Source: LGRD01 sp031378125
GTDB taxonomy: Bacteria; Pseudomonadota; Gammaproteobacteria; Burkholderiales; Burkholderiaceae_C
Direction of reading: 5' to 3'
Length of the DNA stretch: 28,435 bases
Assembly (NCBI GenBank): GCA_031378125.1
Contig: JANNDW010000076.1
Coordinates: 1-28,435 of the forward strand
How positions within the stretch are numbered: position 1 is the stretch's first letter; every line of letters begins with the position of its first letter. Of the stretch, positions 7,637 to 15,226 are shown piece after piece. Below the pieces are notes generated by a model. That model was not told where the DNA came from. It searched no databases and was given only the letters and a program-made list of their open reading frames with translations. The position numbers and the translations under genes are program-made.

Positions 7637-8269
7637 ATGACAGCCCCCACAGGACTCTTCGAAGGCACCGACGGCTCCGCCCGTTGCCTCTGGTGCCAGG
7701 CCACGCCGACTTACCAGCACTACCACGACAACGAATGGGGTTTCCCGGTCACAGACGACCGGCGCCTGTTCGAAAAGATCTGCCTCGAAGGCTTCCAGGC
7801 CGGCTTGAGCTGGCTGACGATCCTGAACAAGCGCAAGGCCTTTCGCCTTGCCTTTGCCGAGTTCGACGCGGAGCGCTTGGTGCGTTTTGATGAGCGCGAT
7901 GTGGCGCGTCTGCTGGCCGACGCCGGCATCGTGCGCCACCGCGGCAAGATCGAATCCACCCTCAACAACGCCAAGCGCGTGCTGGCGTTGCGCGAGGCCT
8001 TCGGATCACTGGCCGCCTACGCATGGCGCTTCGAGCCCGCCGCGGCGTCGCGGCCGAAGCGCATCACCTTGGAGGCGTTGAAGTTGATGACCACGTCAGC
8101 CGAATCGGTGGCCATGTCCAAAGATCTGAAAGCGCGCGGCTGGAGCTTCGTCGGCCCGACCACGGTTTACGCTTTCATGCAGGCGATGGGGCTGGTCAAC
8201 GACCATGTCGAAGGCTGCCACGTGCGCCAGCGCGCTTTGCATGCACGCGAGCAACTGCCGCCGGCGTGA
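7637..8269 (+). CDS. tag: DNA-3-methyladenine glycosylase I
   Basis: This 210-residue base-excision repair enzyme removes 3-methyladenine from alkylated DNA. Family signatures are all present: RCLWC, YHDNEWGFPVTDD, LFEKICLEGFQAGLSWLTIL and GWSFVGPTTVYAFMQAMG. The four zinc ligands can be placed: Cys17 and His30 (13 apart, as Cys4 and His17 in E. coli Tag) and the HxxxC pair in NDHVEGC. Compared with the E. coli enzyme it has an N-terminal extension of about 13 residues. No Shine-Dalgarno sequence is visible before the ATG at 7637. It is transcribed divergently from the monooxygenase and convergently with the next gene. Confidence 0.97.
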   Translation: MTAPTGLFEGTDGSARCLWCQATPTYQHYHDNEWGFPVTDDRRLFEKICLEGFQAGLSWLTILNKRKAFRLAFAEFDAERLVRFDERDVARLLADAGIVRHRGKIESTLNNAKRVLALREAFGSLAAYAWRFEPAAASRPKRITLEALKLMTTSAESVAMSKDLKARGWSFVGPTTVYAFMQAMGLVNDHVEGCHVRQRALHAREQLPPA

Positions 8270-8278
8270 GCGCGCCGT

Positions 8279-8449
8279 TCAGCCAGTCAGCCGCGCACCC
8301 AGTCGAAGCGCAACCGCTTCATTCAACAACGCGTTGACCGACACACCTTCACTGTCGGCGGCATTCTTGAGGCGCGAATACAAAGTTCGAGACAGGCGAA
8401 AGACGAACGATGCGGGAGCAGGTGCTACATCGTCGCGCCGAGTTGCCAC
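8279..8449 (-). CDS. Small ribbon-helix-helix (HicB/Arc-like) protein
   Basis: The frame reads SFVFRLSRTLYSRLKNAADSEG then VSVNALLNEAVALRLG, a standard ribbon-helix-helix pattern: a short beta strand, helix A, a turn with Ser-Val-Asn, helix B. No ATG exists. GTG at 8449 is the best start, giving 56 residues and a 25-bp overlap with the end of the dehydratase gene. No good ribosome site is seen, so expression would depend on coupling to the upstream gene. RHH proteins of this size bind DNA as dimers and often are antitoxins, but no toxin gene adjoins it. It could instead be the surviving domain of a lost gene. Confidence 0.55.
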   Translation of the reverse strand: MATRRDDVAPAPASFVFRLSRTLYSRLKNAADSEGVSVNALLNEAVALRLGARLTG

Positions 8450-9966
8450 GGCACGAATTCGTTCTGCCCGTAGCCGTGCACTTCGCTCTTGGTCTTCTCG
8501 CCCGACGCCGTGCGCAGCATCAGCCGGAAGATGCGCTCGCCCATTTCGTCGATGCTGGCCGTGCCGTCGATCACCTCGCCGCAGTTGATGTCGATGTCGT
8601 CTTCCTGCTTCAGCCACAGCGCGGTGTTGGTCGACAGCTTCAGCGACGGCGACGGCGAGCAGCCGTAGGCCGAGCCGCGGCCGGTGGTGAAGCAGATGAG
8701 GTTCGCGCCACCGGCCACCTGGCCGGTCGCCGACACCGGGTCGTAGCCCGGCGTGTCCATGAACACCAGGCCCTTGGCGGTGACGGGCTGGGCGTATTCG
8801 TACACATCCACCAGGTTGGTGGTGCCGCTCTTGGCGATCGCGCCGAGCGACTTTTCCAGGATGGTGGTCAGGCCGCCGGCCTTGTTGCCGGCCGAGGGGT
8901 TGTTGTCCATCTCGGCGTCCATGCGCTCGCAGTGCTGCTCCCACCAACGAATGCGCGCGAGCAGCTTGTCGGCCACCGCGGTCGAGACGGCGCGCCGCGT
9001 CAGCAGGTGTTCGCCGCCATAGATTTCGGGCGTTTCCGACAGGATGGCGGTGCCGCCGTGGCGCACCAGCCGGTCGACCGCCGCGCCCAAGGCGGGGTTG
9101 GCGCTGATGCCCGAATAACCGTCCGAGCCGCCGCACTGCAGGCCGACCATGATGTGGCTGGCGCTGACCGGCTGGCGCTGCGCGCGATTCGCTTCTTCCA
9201 GCATCCACTGCACCAGCTCGATGCCGTGCGCAATCGTCTTCTTCGTGCCGCCGGTCTCCTGGATGTTGAAGGTGTGCAGCGCGGTCGATGAACTCAGGCC
9301 CTCCTGTTCCATCAGCCCGGCGATCTGGTTGGTCTCGCAGCCCAGGCCCACGACCAGGATGGACGCGAAGTTGGCGTGCCGTGCATACCCGCCCAAGGTG
9401 CGGCGCAGCACCTGCAGCGGTTCGCCGTCGCTGGCCGTGGCACAGCCGCCCCCGTGCGTCAGCGCCACCACGCCATCGACATTCGGGAACGGGGCCAATG
9501 CCTCGGGGTGGATGTCGCGCCGGAAGTGGTCGGCAATCGCACGCGCCACCGTGGCCGAGCAGTTCACCGAGGTCAGCACGCCGATGTAGTTGCGCGTGGC
9601 CACGCGGCCGTCGGGGCGCACGTAGCCCATGAACGTGGCGGGCGCATCGACATAGGCCGTGGGCACGGCGCCGCGCCCGGCCTCGTGCTCGCGCGCAAAG
9701 CTGCTGAACTCCAGGTTGTGGGTATGCACATGCTGGCCGGGGGCGATGGCCTGCTTGGCGTTGCCGATGATCTGGTTGTAGCGCCGCACCGGCTGGCCGG
9801 CCGCGATGGCCCGCACCGCCAATTTGTGGCCGGGCGGGATCAGCCCGCTGACCGTGACACCCTCGCTGGCCAACACGGTGCCGCCCACCAGTTGATGGCG
9901 GGCGATCACGACATCGTCGGCCGGGTGGATGCGGATGATCGGGTTGTCCAGAACGGTGTTGGACAT
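8425..9966 (-). CDS. UxaA-family sugar-acid dehydratase (altronate/galactarate dehydratase type)
   Basis: This 513-residue metal-dependent dehydratase would convert an aldonic acid to its 2-keto-3-deoxy form. Residues about 12-88 form the SAF domain (ADDVVIARHQL ... GQHVHTHNLEF). The rest is the UxaA/GarD catalytic region, with RPDGRVATRNYIGV, GLGCETNQI, LQCGGSDGYSGI and FTTGRGSAYGCSPSP. Its conserved Cys residues are likely metal ligands. GAGG lies 8 bases before the ATG at 9966. It is the last large gene of the minus-strand cluster after the FAH hydrolase. With an L-fuconate-type dehydrogenase in the same cluster, the substrate is probably a 6-deoxyhexonate or pentonate rather than altronate; this is inference. 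Confidence 0.9.
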   Translation of the reverse strand: MSNTVLDNPIIRIHPADDVVIARHQLVGGTVLASEGVTVSGLIPPGHKLAVRAIAAGQPVRRYNQIIGNAKQAIAPGQHVHTHNLEFSSFAREHEAGRGAVPTAYVDAPATFMGYVRPDGRVATRNYIGVLTSVNCSATVARAIADHFRRDIHPEALAPFPNVDGVVALTHGGGCATASDGEPLQVLRRTLGGYARHANFASILVVGLGCETNQIAGLMEQEGLSSSTALHTFNIQETGGTKKTIAHGIELVQWMLEEANRAQRQPVSASHIMVGLQCGGSDGYSGISANPALGAAVDRLVRHGGTAILSETPEIYGGEHLLTRRAVSTAVADKLLARIRWWEQHCERMDAEMDNNPSAGNKAGGLTTILEKSLGAIAKSGTTNLVDVYEYAQPVTAKGLVFMDTPGYDPVSATGQVAGGANLICFTTGRGSAYGCSPSPSLKLSTNTALWLKQEDDIDINCGEVIDGTASIDEMGERIFRLMLRTASGEKTKSEVHGYGQNEFVPWQLGATM

Positions 9967-10050
9967 CGGTGATGCCTCAGGTTGTGTGCGCTAGGTCCCC
10001 GCCAGTCCCTTCAAGCCACGACTCACGCACGGGTCCCCGGGCGTAGAGTT

Positions 10051-10086
10051 GGCGCCCCTTGGGGGCAGGAGCGCAGCGACTGGGGA
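10051..10086. repeat. Short GC-rich intergenic hairpin repeat
   Basis: GCGCCCCTTGGGGGC forms a hairpin and is followed by AGGAGCGCAGCGACTGGGGAG. This looks like a dispersed intergenic motif of Burkholderiales genomes, from memory only. It occupies the 122-bp gap between the FAH hydrolase and dehydratase genes and could affect readthrough. Confidence 0.35.
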
Positions 10087-10088
10087 GC

Positions 10089-10952
10089 CTATCCATCAAT
10101 CAGCGCCGGGTCCCACGCATGCACACGCTGGTGCTGCTCGCCCAGGCCCGCGATGCCCACCCGCATGTCGTCGCCGGGCTTGAGGAACACAGGCGGCTTC
10201 ATGCCCAGGCCCACACCGGGCGGCGTGCCGGTGCTGATCAGGTCGCCGGGGTACAGCGTCATGAAGCGGCTGATGTAGCTCACCAGGTGAGCCACCGTGA
10301 ACACCATCGTGCGGGTGCTGCCGTTTTGCACCCGCTTGCCGTTCAGCTCCAGCCACAGCGCCAGGTTCTGCGGGTCGGCCACCTCGTCGGCCGTCACCAT
10401 CCACGGGCCGACCGGGCCGAAGGTGTCGCAGCCCTTGCCCTTGTCCCAGGTGCCGCTGCGCTCGAGCTGGTATTCGCGTTCGGACAAATCGTTGACGACG
10501 CAGTAGCCGGCCACAAACTTCAACGCATCGGCCTCCGACACGTAACGCGCCTTCGATCCGATCACCACACCGAGTTCCACCTCCCAGTCGCTCTTCACCG
10601 AGCCCTGCGGCAGCACCACGGCGTCGTTGCAGCCGATCAGCGCGCTGGTGGTTTTCATGAACAGCACCGGCTCGGCGGGAATCGGGTTGCCGGTTTCGGC
10701 GGCGTGGTCGGAATAGTTGAGGCCGACGCAGACGAATTTGCCCATGCCGCTCCAGGGCGGTGCGATGCGGCCGGGCGCCTCCACCAGCGGCAGGTTGGCC
10801 GGGTCGAGCTCGCGCAGGCGCTGCAGGCTGGTGGGCGACAGCGTGCTGGCCTTGATGTCGGGCAGCACCTTGGCGAGGCTGCGGGCGTTGCCTTGTGCAT
10901 CCAGCAGCGCGGGTTGTTCGGCTCCCTTGGGGCCGTGGCGCATCAGTTTCAT
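10089..10952 (-). CDS. FAH-family hydrolase, probable 2,4-diketo-3-deoxy-sugar-acid hydrolase
   Basis: This encodes 287 residues from the ATG at 10952 (MKLMRHGPKG, the usual N-terminus of this subgroup). The longer frame to 11042 runs into the lactonase gene and is not supported. It is a fumarylacetoacetate hydrolase fold protein: FVCVGLNYSDHAAE, VLFMKTTSALIG, SDWEVELGVVIG (metal-binding Glu pair), GYCVVNDLSERE, WDKGKGCDTFGPVGPWMV and PGDLISTGTPPGVGLG are all present. In non-phosphorylative L-fucose/L-rhamnose-type pathways such enzymes cleave 2,4-diketo-3-deoxy acids to pyruvate and a hydroxy acid. That fits the adjacent dehydrogenase, lactonase and dehydratase. It starts 38 bp after the lactonase stop. 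The exact substrate is inferred. Confidence 0.9.
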   Translation of the reverse strand: MKLMRHGPKGAEQPALLDAQGNARSLAKVLPDIKASTLSPTSLQRLRELDPANLPLVEAPGRIAPPWSGMGKFVCVGLNYSDHAAETGNPIPAEPVLFMKTTSALIGCNDAVVLPQGSVKSDWEVELGVVIGSKARYVSEADALKFVAGYCVVNDLSEREYQLERSGTWDKGKGCDTFGPVGPWMVTADEVADPQNLALWLELNGKRVQNGSTRTMVFTVAHLVSYISRFMTLYPGDLISTGTPPGVGLGMKPPVFLKPGDDMRVGIAGLGEQHQRVHAWDPALIDG

Positions 10953-10990
10953 GGGGTTCTTTCTTGCAGTCAGAAGAGGGTTGGCGGGGA

Positions 10991-11917
10991 TCAAAGGCCG
11001 TTGGCCTTGAGGACCAGCGAGTACAGCGACGTGGTTGCGCAAATGAAGAGCCGGTTTCGCTTGGTCCCACCGAAGCAGACATTGGCCACCGTCTCAGGGA
11101 TGAGTATTTTGCCGATGAGGCGGCCGTCTGCCGCGTAGGCGTGCACCCCGTCATGCGCGCTCGCCCACAGGCGGCCCGCGCGGTCAAGCCGGAAGCCGTC
11201 GAACAACCCGTTGGTGCACCTGGCAAACAGCTTGCCCGACTCCAGCCGGCGGCCATCGCCGCTGACCTTGAACTGGCGAATATGCCGCGGCCCGTCGGGG
11301 TCGTGGCTGGCGCCGGTGTCGGCGATGTACAAAATCGATTCGTCGGGCGAAAACGCCAGCCCGTTGGGCTTGACGAAGTCGTCTGCCACCTTGTCGACCG
11401 CACCGCTCGCGGGGTCGATGCGGTAGACATGGCAGGCGCCGATCTCGCTCTCGGCCGGCTCGCCTTCATAGTCGGACAAGATGCCATAGCTCGGGTCGGT
11501 GAACCAGACCCCACCATCGGAGTGCACCACCACGTCGTTCGGCGAATTCAGGCGCTTGCCTTGCCAACGGTCGGCCAGCACCGTGATGCGGCCGTCGTGT
11601 TCGGTGCGCGTCACGCGGCGCGTCAGGTGTTCGCAGGTGACCAGGCGCCCCTCGCGGTCCAGCGTGTTGCCGTTCGAGTTGTTCGACGGTTCGCGGAACA
11701 GACCCACCGTGCCGTTCAACTCGTCCAACCGCAGCATGCGGTTGTTCGGGATGTCCGACCACACCAGGCTGCGGTGCGCGGCAAACCAGGCTGGCCCTTC
11801 GCACCAGCGCCCGCCGGTCCACACCCGCTGCACGCGCTCGGGGCCGGCCAGGCATTGGCCGAACTCGGGCTCCAGCACCTCGAAACCGGTGCCCTCCAGG
11901 GTTCCGAAGGAAGTCAT
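10991..11917 (-). CDS. SMP-30/gluconolactonase-family sugar lactonase
   Basis: This encodes 308 residues from the ATG at 11917, with GAGGAG 8 bases upstream in the 19-bp gap after the SDR gene. It is a six-bladed beta propeller of the SMP-30/regucalcin family. Likely divalent metal ligands are Glu40 in WCEGPAW, Asn in NSPNDVVVHSDGG and Asp in AFSPDESILYIAD. Other family markers are WSDIPNNRML, SNGNTLDREGRLVTCEH and GVWFTDPSYGI. There is no signal peptide, so it is cytoplasmic. It would open the lactone made by a sugar dehydrogenase to the free aldonic acid that the UxaA-type enzyme dehydrates. Confidence 0.93.
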   Translation of the reverse strand: MTSFGTLEGTGFEVLEPEFGQCLAGPERVQRVWTGGRWCEGPAWFAAHRSLVWSDIPNNRMLRLDELNGTVGLFREPSNNSNGNTLDREGRLVTCEHLTRRVTRTEHDGRITVLADRWQGKRLNSPNDVVVHSDGGVWFTDPSYGILSDYEGEPAESEIGACHVYRIDPASGAVDKVADDFVKPNGLAFSPDESILYIADTGASHDPDGPRHIRQFKVSGDGRRLESGKLFARCTNGLFDGFRLDRAGRLWASAHDGVHAYAADGRLIGKILIPETVANVCFGGTKRNRLFICATTSLYSLVLKANGL

Positions 11918-11936
11918 CACCTTGTCTCCTCGTTTG

Positions 11937-12692
11937 TCAGTTGGACAAGCCGCCATCGATCACTTGCGCCGTGCCGGTGGTGAAGGCCGATTCGTCCGAG
12001 GCCAGGTAGACCGCCAGCGCCGCGATCTCGGCCGTGGTGCCCAGCCGGCCCATCGGCTGGCGCGCCACGAAGGCGGCTTCGACCTGGGCCAGCGTCTGGC
12101 CACTGGCCCGGGCCTGCGCCGTCATGCGTTCGCGCAGCGAGGGCGATTCGACCGTGCCGGGGCAAATGGCGTTGCAGCGGATGCCGCGGGTGACGAAATC
12201 CGCCGCCACCGACTTGGTCAGGCCGATCACCGCGGCCTTGCTGGCGGCGTAGACAAAACGATTCGGCACGCCCTTGATGCTGGAGGCCACCGAGGCCACG
12301 TTGATGATGGAGCCACTGCCGTGCCGCAGCATGCCGGGCAGCAGCGCGCGGATCAGTCGGTACATGGAACGCACGTTGAGGTTGAAAGCGAAATCCCAGG
12401 CCGCTTCTTCGCATTCGAGAATGCTGCCGGCGTGCACAAAACCGGCGCCGTTGAACAGCACCTGCACGGTGCCGACTTCGGCGGCCAGGGCGATCACGGC
12501 TTGGGCGTCGGTCACGTCCAGGTGCCGGGCGGTGATGCCCGCGATCTGCGTCAACTCGGCCAGCGCGGCGCTGTTGATGTCGGTTGCGATCACGCGCGCA
12601 CCTTCACCCGCAAACGCTTCGGCGGTGGCCCGGCCGATGCCCTGGCCCGCGGCGGTGACCAGCGCGGTCTTGCCGGACAGTCGTGTTGTCAT
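11937..12692 (-). CDS. SDR, probable 2-keto-3-deoxy-L-fuconate (or related) 4-dehydrogenase
   Basis: This 251-residue classical short-chain dehydrogenase has TAAGQGIG (13-20) as the nucleotide motif, with Asp38 after the second strand suggesting NAD. FNGAGFVHAGSI follows, and the catalytic set is Ser134, Tyr148 and Lys152 within SVASSIKGVPNRFVYAASK. The segment from FVHAGSILECEEAAWDF through KGVPNRFVYAASKAAVIGLTK closely matches the 2-keto-3-deoxy-L-fuconate dehydrogenase/BDH2-like subgroup as I remember it. GGAGG lies 7 bases before the ATG at 12692. It is the first gene of the minus-strand operon behind the promoter at 12811-12839. It would oxidise C4 of the 2-keto-3-deoxy acid to give the diketo acid cleaved by the FAH enzyme. 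Confidence 0.93.
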   Translation of the reverse strand: MTTRLSGKTALVTAAGQGIGRATAEAFAGEGARVIATDINSAALAELTQIAGITARHLDVTDAQAVIALAAEVGTVQVLFNGAGFVHAGSILECEEAAWDFAFNLNVRSMYRLIRALLPGMLRHGSGSIINVASVASSIKGVPNRFVYAASKAAVIGLTKSVAADFVTRGIRCNAICPGTVESPSLRERMTAQARASGQTLAQVEAAFVARQPMGRLGTTAEIAALAVYLASDESAFTTGTAQVIDGGLSN

Positions 12693-12790
12693 GCAGGAGC
12701 CTCCTTCTGGTCGAGCATTGTGCCGGCCGATCCCGGTGGGTGCCCGTGGGTGCCTGTGGGTACGGGCCCAGAGCGCACAAAAAGGTCAAG

Positions 12791-12801
12791 TGGCCTTACC
12801 A
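12791..12801. promoter_or_regulatory. FadR/GntR-like operator
   Basis: TGGCCTTACCA is a dyad (TGG-N5-CCA) one base from the FadR-family consensus TGGT-N3-ACCA. It lies just downstream of the -10 at 12811-12816, about +3 to +13, where a bound repressor would block transcription of the minus-strand operon. No GntR gene is in the window. Confidence 0.4.
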
Positions 12802-12810
12802 ATTAACCGC

Positions 12811-12839
12811 AGGATAGGGGGGCGTCGGGCGGGCGTCAA
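12811..12839 (-). promoter_or_regulatory. Sigma70 promoter of the sugar-acid operon
   Basis: On the minus strand TTGACG (12839-12834), a 17-bp spacer, then TATCCT (12816-12811). The transcription start would be near 12804, leaving a leader of about 110 bases before the SDR start codon at 12692. Confidence 0.65.
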
Positions 12840-12948
12840 TTGTGGGAAAACCCGTTGCGGCGGTGCTTGAGCCAGCGGGGCCGCCGCGGGCAGCCGCTTG
12901 GGGTTCATCAACCGGCACAATCGTGGTTTTCGACTGCGGGTCAGCACC

Positions 12949-13716
12949 ATGTCCAAGCGCTGGGTTCGTTTCATGCACGCCGGGGTGGCGCGGTTCGGCC
13001 AGATCGAGGCAGAGCGGGTGCTGGAGTTCACCGGCTCGATGTTCGACAACCCGATGGCGTCCGGGCGCGCGCTGCCGCTGGCCGATGTGAAGCTGCTGGC
13101 GCCCACCCAGCCCACGAAGGTCGTCGCGCTGTGGAACAACTTCAAGGCGCTGGGCGACAAGCTCAAGCTGTCGGCGCCGCCCGAGCCGCTGTACTTTCTG
13201 AAGTCGCCCAACTCGTTCCTCAATCCGTTCGAGACCATCGTCAAGCCACCCGGCGACGGCAAGGTGGTGTTCGAAGGCGAGCTCGGCATCGTGATCGGCA
13301 AGTTCAGCAAGAACGTCATCGAGGTCGAGGCCCTCGAGCATGTGTTCGGCTACACCTGCGCCAACGACGTGACCGCGGCCGACGTGCTCAACCGAGACCC
13401 GAGCTTTGCGCAATGGGTGCGGGCCAAGGGCTACGACACCTTCTGCCCATTCGGTCCCTGCGTTGCCACCGGGCTGGACCCGGCCACGCTGGCCGTCAAG
13501 ACCACGCTCAACGGCGACCTGCGGCAGGACTACCCCATCAGCGACATGCGTTTTTCGGTCGCGCAGCTGGTGAGCCTGATCTCGCACGACATGACGCTCT
13601 TGCCCGGCGACATCATCCTGTGCGGCACCTCGGTGGGCGTGGGCTCAATGAAGCCCGGCAGCACCGTCGAGGTCGAAATCAAAGGCATCGGCAAGCTCAG
13701 CAACCGCTTCGAATAG
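12949..13716 (+). CDS. Second FAH-family hydrolase/isomerase
   Basis: This encodes 255 residues from the ATG at 12949 (the frame opens at 12898 but MSKRWVRFMHAG is the more natural N-terminus; an ATG at 12973 is an alternative). The fumarylacetoacetate hydrolase fold is shown by YFLKSPNSFLNPFETI, VVFEGELGIVIGK with the EGE metal ligands, FGYTCANDVTAADVL, WVRAKGYDTFCPFGPCV and LLPGDIILCGTSVGVGSMKPG. It differs clearly from the FAH protein at 10089-10952, so the two probably act on different substrates. It is divergent from the sugar-acid operon and is followed after 91 bp by a ketopantoate-reductase-like gene, probably in the same transcript. Substrate unknown. Confidence 0.9.
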   Translation: MSKRWVRFMHAGVARFGQIEAERVLEFTGSMFDNPMASGRALPLADVKLLAPTQPTKVVALWNNFKALGDKLKLSAPPEPLYFLKSPNSFLNPFETIVKPPGDGKVVFEGELGIVIGKFSKNVIEVEALEHVFGYTCANDVTAADVLNRDPSFAQWVRAKGYDTFCPFGPCVATGLDPATLAVKTTLNGDLRQDYPISDMRFSVAQLVSLISHDMTLLPGDIILCGTSVGVGSMKPGSTVEVEIKGIGKLSNRFE

Positions 13717-13727
13717 CCCATCTCGGA

Positions 13728-13771
13728 CAACACATTCGGGCAACCCTTCGGGCAACACATTCAGACAACCC
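13728..13771. repeat. Tandem repeat of a 19-bp unit
   Basis: CAACACATTCGGGCAACCC (13728-13746) recurs at 13753-13771 with two changes (GGG to AGA). The units are 25 bp apart, in the gap between the FAH gene and the reductase-like gene. Confidence 0.6.
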
Positions 13772-13807
13772 ATTTTCGGACCCATATTTCCTGGAGCTTT
13801 GACCCTC

Positions 13808-14812
13808 ATGAAAATTGCAATCATCGGTGCCGGTGCCATCGGCGGCTACGTCGGCGTGAAGCTGGCGCTTGCTGGTGAAGACATGACCTTCATCGTGCGC
13901 GGCGCCAACCTCGCGGCCATTCGCAAAAACGGCATCAAGCTGGTGATGCACGACGGCAGCGAGCACATCGCGCGCAACGTCAAGGCCACCAACCACTATG
14001 CCGAGGCCGGCGTGCAAGACATGGTGATTCTGGCGATGAAGGCGCATCAACTGGAGGCCGTGGCCAACGACGTGCCGCAACTGCTGGGCCCGAACACCAG
14101 TGTGGTGACGATGCAAAACGGCGTGCCCTACTGGTACTTCCACAAGCATGGCGGCGCGCTGGCCGGCAGCCGATTGCAAAGCGTCGACCCGAGCGGGTTG
14201 ATCGGCGAGAAGATCCCCGCCAGCCATGTCATTGGCTGCGTGGTGTACCCCGCGTCCGAGCTGGTAGAGCCGGGCGTGGTGCGCCACATCGAAGGCGACC
14301 GCTTCCCGGTCGGCGAGCTCGACGGCAGCACCAGCGAACGTGTCACGGTCATCGCCAACACCTTCATCAAGGCCGGCTTCAAGGCGCCGGTGCTGGACAA
14401 CATCCGCGCCGAGATCTGGCTCAAGCTGTGGGGCAACCTCACCTTCAACCCGATCAGCGCGCTGTCGCATTCGACCCTGGTCGACATCTGCCAGTACCCG
14501 CTGACCCGCGAGCTGGCCGCCAACATGATGGCCGAAGCGCAAGCCGTGGCCAACAAGCTCGGCATCACGTTCCGCGTGTCGATCGACAAGCGGATTGGTG
14601 GGGCCGAGAAAGTGGGCAAGCACAAGACCTCGATGCTGCAGGATGTGGAGGCGGGGCGGGCGCCGGAGATTGATGCCTTGGTCGGGTCTGTGGTCGAACT
14701 GGGCAAGCTGACGGGCACGCCGACACCGCACATCGATGCGACGTATGCGCTGGTCAAGTTGCTGGGCAAGACGATGGAAGAGGAGAAGGGGCGGGTGAAG
14801 ATGTCGGCTTGA
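13808..14812 (+). CDS. Ketopantoate reductase family (ApbA/PanE-like) dehydrogenase
   Basis: This encodes 334 residues from the ATG at 13808. A TTG nine bases earlier is in frame but MKIAIIGAGAIGG is the standard family start. The N-terminal Rossmann motif is GAGAIG (7-12). The C-terminal helical domain contains EIWLKLWGNLTFNPISALS, whose Lys is the likely proton donor, and MQNGVPYW carries the family Asn. SMLQDVEAGRAPEID is the usual substrate-loop signature. These enzymes reduce 2-keto acids with NADPH. Because it follows a FAH-family gene beside a sugar-acid cluster, I think a catabolic 2-hydroxy/2-keto acid step is more likely than pantothenate synthesis, but the sequence cannot decide. 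Confidence 0.88.
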   Translation: MKIAIIGAGAIGGYVGVKLALAGEDMTFIVRGANLAAIRKNGIKLVMHDGSEHIARNVKATNHYAEAGVQDMVILAMKAHQLEAVANDVPQLLGPNTSVVTMQNGVPYWYFHKHGGALAGSRLQSVDPSGLIGEKIPASHVIGCVVYPASELVEPGVVRHIEGDRFPVGELDGSTSERVTVIANTFIKAGFKAPVLDNIRAEIWLKLWGNLTFNPISALSHSTLVDICQYPLTRELAANMMAEAQAVANKLGITFRVSIDKRIGGAEKVGKHKTSMLQDVEAGRAPEIDALVGSVVELGKLTGTPTPHIDATYALVKLLGKTMEEEKGRVKMSA

Positions 14813-14863
14813 GGGCTGCGGATCTTCAGATGTGTGGGGCGCCCGCGTGCGAAGGTTTGCGCG

Positions 14864-15103
14864 AGCAAAGCCGCGGGCGGCAGGCGTGCTCCGCTTCACT
14901 TCGGCGGTCGGCGGGTACGCCGACTGCCTTCCGGTGCTCGGTCTCCTGGCCCGTCGCCGAACTCGCTTCGTTCGCTGCGCTCACTACGCTCAAACAGGCG
15001 GCGACAAGTCAGTCCACGAAGCGCGCTGCGCGCGCGGGCCACGAGCCCTGTGCTCCTCCGCGCCGAAGAGGCGCTGCGCCCACCCGCCGCCCGCGGCTTT
15101 GCT
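14864..15103. repeat. 240-bp inverted-repeat-bounded intergenic element
   Basis: AGCAAAGCCGCGGGCGGC (14864-14881) has an exact inverted copy at 15086-15103. The interior is rich in short purine/pyrimidine periodic stretches (AACTCGCTTCGTTCGCTGCGCTCAC around 14960-14985) and contains no credible gene. It fills most of the 414-bp gap between the reductase-like gene and the truncated gene at 15227. It is a candidate non-autonomous repeat; no transposase is nearby. Confidence 0.6.
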
Positions 15104-15226
15104 GGCAGAGTGGGTTGACTGTGCATGTCAAAGACTGGTGGTCGCCACTGGCAAAGTCAATGCGGCGAAATAGCGCATCGCCACGACTGGTAGGCTGTCA
15201 TTCACTTCACGTTGGAGCCTATGCGT

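Noticed and set aside
6157..7890. A 577-codon plus-strand frame over the monooxygenase
   Set aside because: The opposite strand encodes an intact flavoprotein with all motifs.
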